Source: CAJXYS01 sp913063035 (GTDB taxonomy: Bacteria; Pseudomonadota; Alphaproteobacteria; Rhodobacterales; Rhodobacteraceae). Taken from it: a stretch of 64,000 bases of DNA. Position 1 is the stretch's first letter; each line of letters starts with the position of its first letter. This document shows positions 61,813 to 64,000 of this stretch, in pieces. The notes below the pieces were generated by a model. That model worked only from the letters and a program-made list of their open reading frames with translations, was not told the origin of the DNA and made no database searches. The stretch is taken from assembly GCF_050586465.1 (NCBI RefSeq), contig NZ_JBOCEG010000003.1, positions 1 to 64,000 on the forward strand, written 5' to 3'. A program made the translations under genes and the position numbers.

Positions 61813-63137
61813 TGTCGCACGACATGATCGCCCTGGTGATGTTCGCCTCGATGATGCTGATGCTGATGACCGGCCAGCGCGTCTTCGCGGCGATCGGGTT
61901 CGTCGGCGCGATCGCCGGGGTCATGCTCTGGGGGACGGGCGGCGTCGCGATACCCTTCTCGGCGGCGATGAAGCTGATGAAGTGGTATCCGCTGCTGACG
62001 CTGCCGATGTTCATCTTCATGGGGTATATCCTGTCCGAAAGCCGGATCGCCGACGATCTCTACCGGATGTTCCATGTCTGGATGGGGCCGGTGCGGGGCG
62101 GGCTGGCGATCGGAACCATCGGGCTGATGGTGCTGATCTCGGCGATGAACGGGCTGTCGGTGGCGGGCATGGCCATCGGCGCGACGATCGCGCTGCCGGA
62201 ACTGCTGCGCCGGGGCTACGACAAGACCATGGTGACGGGGGTGATCCAGGCAGGATCGAGTCTCGGCATCCTCGTGCCGCCCTCGGTGGTGCTGGTGCTC
62301 TATGCCATGATCGCGCGCCAGCCGGTGGGCCAGCTCTGGCTCGCGGGGGTGCTGCCGGGGCTGATGATGGCGGCGATGTTCATTCTCTACGTGGCGATCC
62401 GCTGCCGGCTGCAGCCCCATCTGGGCCCGGTCCTGCCCGAGTCCGAGCGCGAGCAGATCAGCCGGGCCGAGAAGTTCCGGCTGCTGGGCGCGGGCCTGCT
62501 GCCGCTGGGCATCTTCGCGGCGATGATGGTGCCCTTCGTCAACGGCTGGACCTCGCTGGTGGAAAGCTCGGCGATCGGCGCGCTGACGGCCTTCGCCGCG
62601 GCGGTGCTCAAGGGACGGATGACGCGCGAGGTCTTCGAGAACTCGGTGCGCAAGACGCTGGGCGTCTCGTGCATGTTCATGTGGATCATCATGGCCGCGC
62701 TGGCCTTCGGCGCGATCTTCGACGGGCTGGGCGCGGTGCGCGCGATCGAGGGGCTCTTCACCCAGCAGATGGGGCTCAGCCCGTGGACGATCCTGATCCT
62801 GATGCAGCTCAGCTTCATCCTGATGGGAACCTTCCTCGACGACACGGCGATGCTGGTGATCGTCGCGCCGCTCTACGTGCCGCTGGTCGATCAGCTGGGC
62901 TTCGACCTGATCTGGTACGGTGTGCTCTACACCATCACCACGCAGATCGCCTACATGACCCCGCCCTTCGGCTACAACCTGTTCCTGATGCGCGCCATGG
63001 CGCCGCCCGAAATCGGGCTGCGTGACATCTACCGCTCGATCCTGCCCTTCGTGCTGGTGATGGCGGGCGCGCTTGCACTGATCATGGCCTTCCCGGACAT
63101 CGCGCTCTGGCTGCCCGGGGTGGTCTACGGAAATTAA
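61812..63137 (+). CDS. TRAP transporter large permease (DctM)
   Basis: A 441-residue permease with about 12 helices that drives sodium-coupled uptake. Conserved features are MLLTLPMFIFMGYIL-like LTLPMFIFMGYILSESRIAD, IGTIGLMVLISAMNGLSVAG, GVIQAGSSLGILVPPSVVLVL and MQLSFILMGTFLDDTAMLVI. It has the usual size and starts at the end of DctQ. Confidence 0.95.
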   Translation: MSHDMIALVMFASMMLMLMTGQRVFAAIGFVGAIAGVMLWGTGGVAIPFSAAMKLMKWYPLLTLPMFIFMGYILSESRIADDLYRMFHVWMGPVRGGLAIGTIGLMVLISAMNGLSVAGMAIGATIALPELLRRGYDKTMVTGVIQAGSSLGILVPPSVVLVLYAMIARQPVGQLWLAGVLPGLMMAAMFILYVAIRCRLQPHLGPVLPESEREQISRAEKFRLLGAGLLPLGIFAAMMVPFVNGWTSLVESSAIGALTAFAAAVLKGRMTREVFENSVRKTLGVSCMFMWIIMAALAFGAIFDGLGAVRAIEGLFTQQMGLSPWTILILMQLSFILMGTFLDDTAMLVIVAPLYVPLVDQLGFDLIWYGVLYTITTQIAYMTPPFGYNLFLMRAMAPPEIGLRDIYRSILPFVLVMAGALALIMAFPDIALWLPGVVYGN

Positions 63138-63145
63138 CCCGAGAA

Positions 63146-63160
63146 CCCCGGCGAACGGGG
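63146..63160 (+). promoter_or_regulatory. intra-operon hairpin before the TRAP binding protein
   Basis: CCCCG (63146-63150) and CGGGG (63156-63160) form a short stem with a GCGAA loop between DctM and DctP. No T tract. It parallels the hairpins flanking the ABC binding-protein gene. Confidence 0.3.
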
Positions 63161-63185
63161 CCATCAACCAATAGGAGAGAAGACA

Positions 63186-64000
63186 ATGACCACGACAAGA
63201 CGTAAGTTCCTCTCGACCGCGGGGGTCGGTGCCGTCGGCGCCACGCTCGCCACGCCGGCCATCGCGCAATCCAAGATCGTCTGGCGGATGCAGACCTATG
63301 CCGGCGCCGCGCTCGCCGAGCATGTCGTCAAGCCGGCGATCGACAAGTTCAACCAGATCGCGGGCGACGAGATGGAGATCGAGCTCTATTTCGCCGATCA
63401 GCTGGTGCCCACGGGCGAGCTGTTCCGTGCCATGCAGCGCGGCACCATCGACGCGGTGCAGTCCGATGACGACTCCATGGCCTCGCCGACGGCCGTGCGC
63501 GTCTTCGGCGGCTATTTCCCCTTCGGCACGCGCTACTCGCTCGACGTGCCGGTGCTGTTCAACCAGTACGGCCTGAAGGAGATCTGGGAAGAGGAATACG
63601 CCAAGGTCGGCGTCAAGCATATCTCGGCGGGCTCCTGGGATCCCTGCCACTTCGCCACCAAGGACCCGATCCGCTCGCTCGAGGATCTCAAGGGCAAGCG
63701 CGTCTTCACCTTCCCCACGGCGGGCCGCTTCCTCAGCCAGTTCGGCGTGGTGCCGGTGACGCTGCCCTGGGAGGACATCGAGGTCGCCGTGCAGACCGGC
63801 GAGCTTGACGGGATCGCCTGGTCGGGCATCACCGAGGACTACACGGTGGGCTGGGCCGACGTGACCGATTACTTCCTCACCAACAACATCTCGGGCGCCT
63901 GGATCGGGCACTTCTTCGCCAACCAGGCCCGCTGGGACGAGTTGCCGGATCGCCTGAAGACGCTGCTGACCGTCTGCATGGAGCAGTCGCACTACTACCG
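63186..64000 (+). CDS. TRAP transporter substrate-binding protein (DctP), partial
   Basis: The open frame from the ATG at 63186 runs off the window after about 271 residues (family length is roughly 360). It begins with a Tat signal peptide (MTTTRRKFLSTAGVGAVGAT, twin arginine, cut near AIAQ). DctP segments are ADQLVPTGELFRAMQRGTID, then LKGKRVFTFPTAGRFLSQFG. Periplasmic solute receptor for the operon; substrate unknown. GGAGAG precedes the ATG. Confidence 0.92.
   Translation, partial: MTTTRRKFLSTAGVGAVGATLATPAIAQSKIVWRMQTYAGAALAEHVVKPAIDKFNQIAGDEMEIELYFADQLVPTGELFRAMQRGTIDAVQSDDDSMASPTAVRVFGGYFPFGTRYSLDVPVLFNQYGLKEIWEEEYAKVGVKHISAGSWDPCHFATKDPIRSLEDLKGKRVFTFPTAGRFLSQFGVVPVTLPWEDIEVAVQTGELDGIAWSGITEDYTVGWADVTDYFLTNNISGAWIGHFFANQARWDELPDRLKTLLTVCMEQSHYY

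Noticed and set aside
61578..63992. 804-codon minus-strand open frame over the TRAP genes
   Set aside because: It is made of His/Asp/Arg/Gln-rich shadow sequence, while DctQ, DctM and DctP on the plus strand are complete and coupled.

Overview
The window reads as chromosome from a GC-rich marine alphaproteobacterium of the Rhodobacteraceae (Roseobacter-type). The reasons are the overall high GC, tightly packed genes with ATGA/TGATG overlaps, a ctaD gene with an FNR-type box, the lipoprotein(SPOR)-dacA-tmk-holB-tatD-MBL gene string, tandem Lrp/AsnC regulators beside ilvC, and a polyamine-type ABC operon and TRAP operon with typical roseobacter proteins. Species cannot be named from sequence alone. 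The first ~110 bases are G/T-rich low-complexity sequence that looks like a contig edge.

Layout. 1-13.4 kb is housekeeping: ilvC, two Lrp/AsnC regulators, a class V aminotransferase, a UbiH-type hydroxylase, a HAD hydrolase, a GntR regulator, a GT2 glycosyltransferase with an N-terminal MshEN-like domain, carA, a YqeY-type GatB-domain protein, a DUF2244 protein, ctaD and lipB. tRNA-Leu(GAG) follows at 13.6 kb. 14.0-19.0 kb is a four-gene polyamine-type ABC importer operon in which one permease has a very large extra periplasmic loop. 19.1-25.4 kb is a minus-strand block: AEC transporter, MBL hydrolase, TatD, DNA polymerase III delta', thymidylate kinase, D,D-carboxypeptidase and a SPOR lipoprotein.

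25.7-36.0 kb is an integrated mobile island of about 10.26 kb inserted at the 3' end of tRNA-Ser(UGA). It is bounded by an exact 15-bp direct repeat (25717-25731 and 35973-35987). It carries a tyrosine integrase, an AlpA-like regulator, a compact block of small genes (including a CxxC/HG-rich protein and its usual companion of unknown function), and AT-rich cargo of exported proteins: an ankyrin/peptidoglycan-binding-domain protein, a Gln/Arg-rich secreted protein, a lipoprotein and a tail-anchored protein. No capsid, terminase, conjugation, restriction or CRISPR genes are visible.

36-53 kb is accessory metabolism: a DUF2189 membrane protein, an EamA exporter, a beta-hydroxyacid dehydrogenase plus gamma-butyrobetaine-hydroxylase-like dioxygenase with a divergent LysR gene, a BBE-type FAD oxidoreductase, a decayed cupin gene, a META-domain lipoprotein-like protein, an HdeD-like protein, an outer-membrane barrel overlapping a NylB-like periplasmic serine hydrolase, a second serine hydrolase and a dienelactone-hydrolase-like protein.

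53-64 kb is the most interesting metabolic region. A DmdA-like folate-dependent demethylase has a structured leader. Next come an IclR regulator with a clear inverted-repeat operator and a divergent methanethiol-oxidase (SELENBP1-family) gene translationally coupled to a 2Fe-2S ferredoxin and followed by a CoA-binding protein. A DUF2478 protein follows, then an RpiR regulator divergent from an N-formylglutamate-amidohydrolase-like gene and a complete TRAP importer (DctQ, DctM, DctP; the last runs off the window). I infer a C1/organosulfur module next to a nitrogen-compound uptake operon; the substrates are not established.
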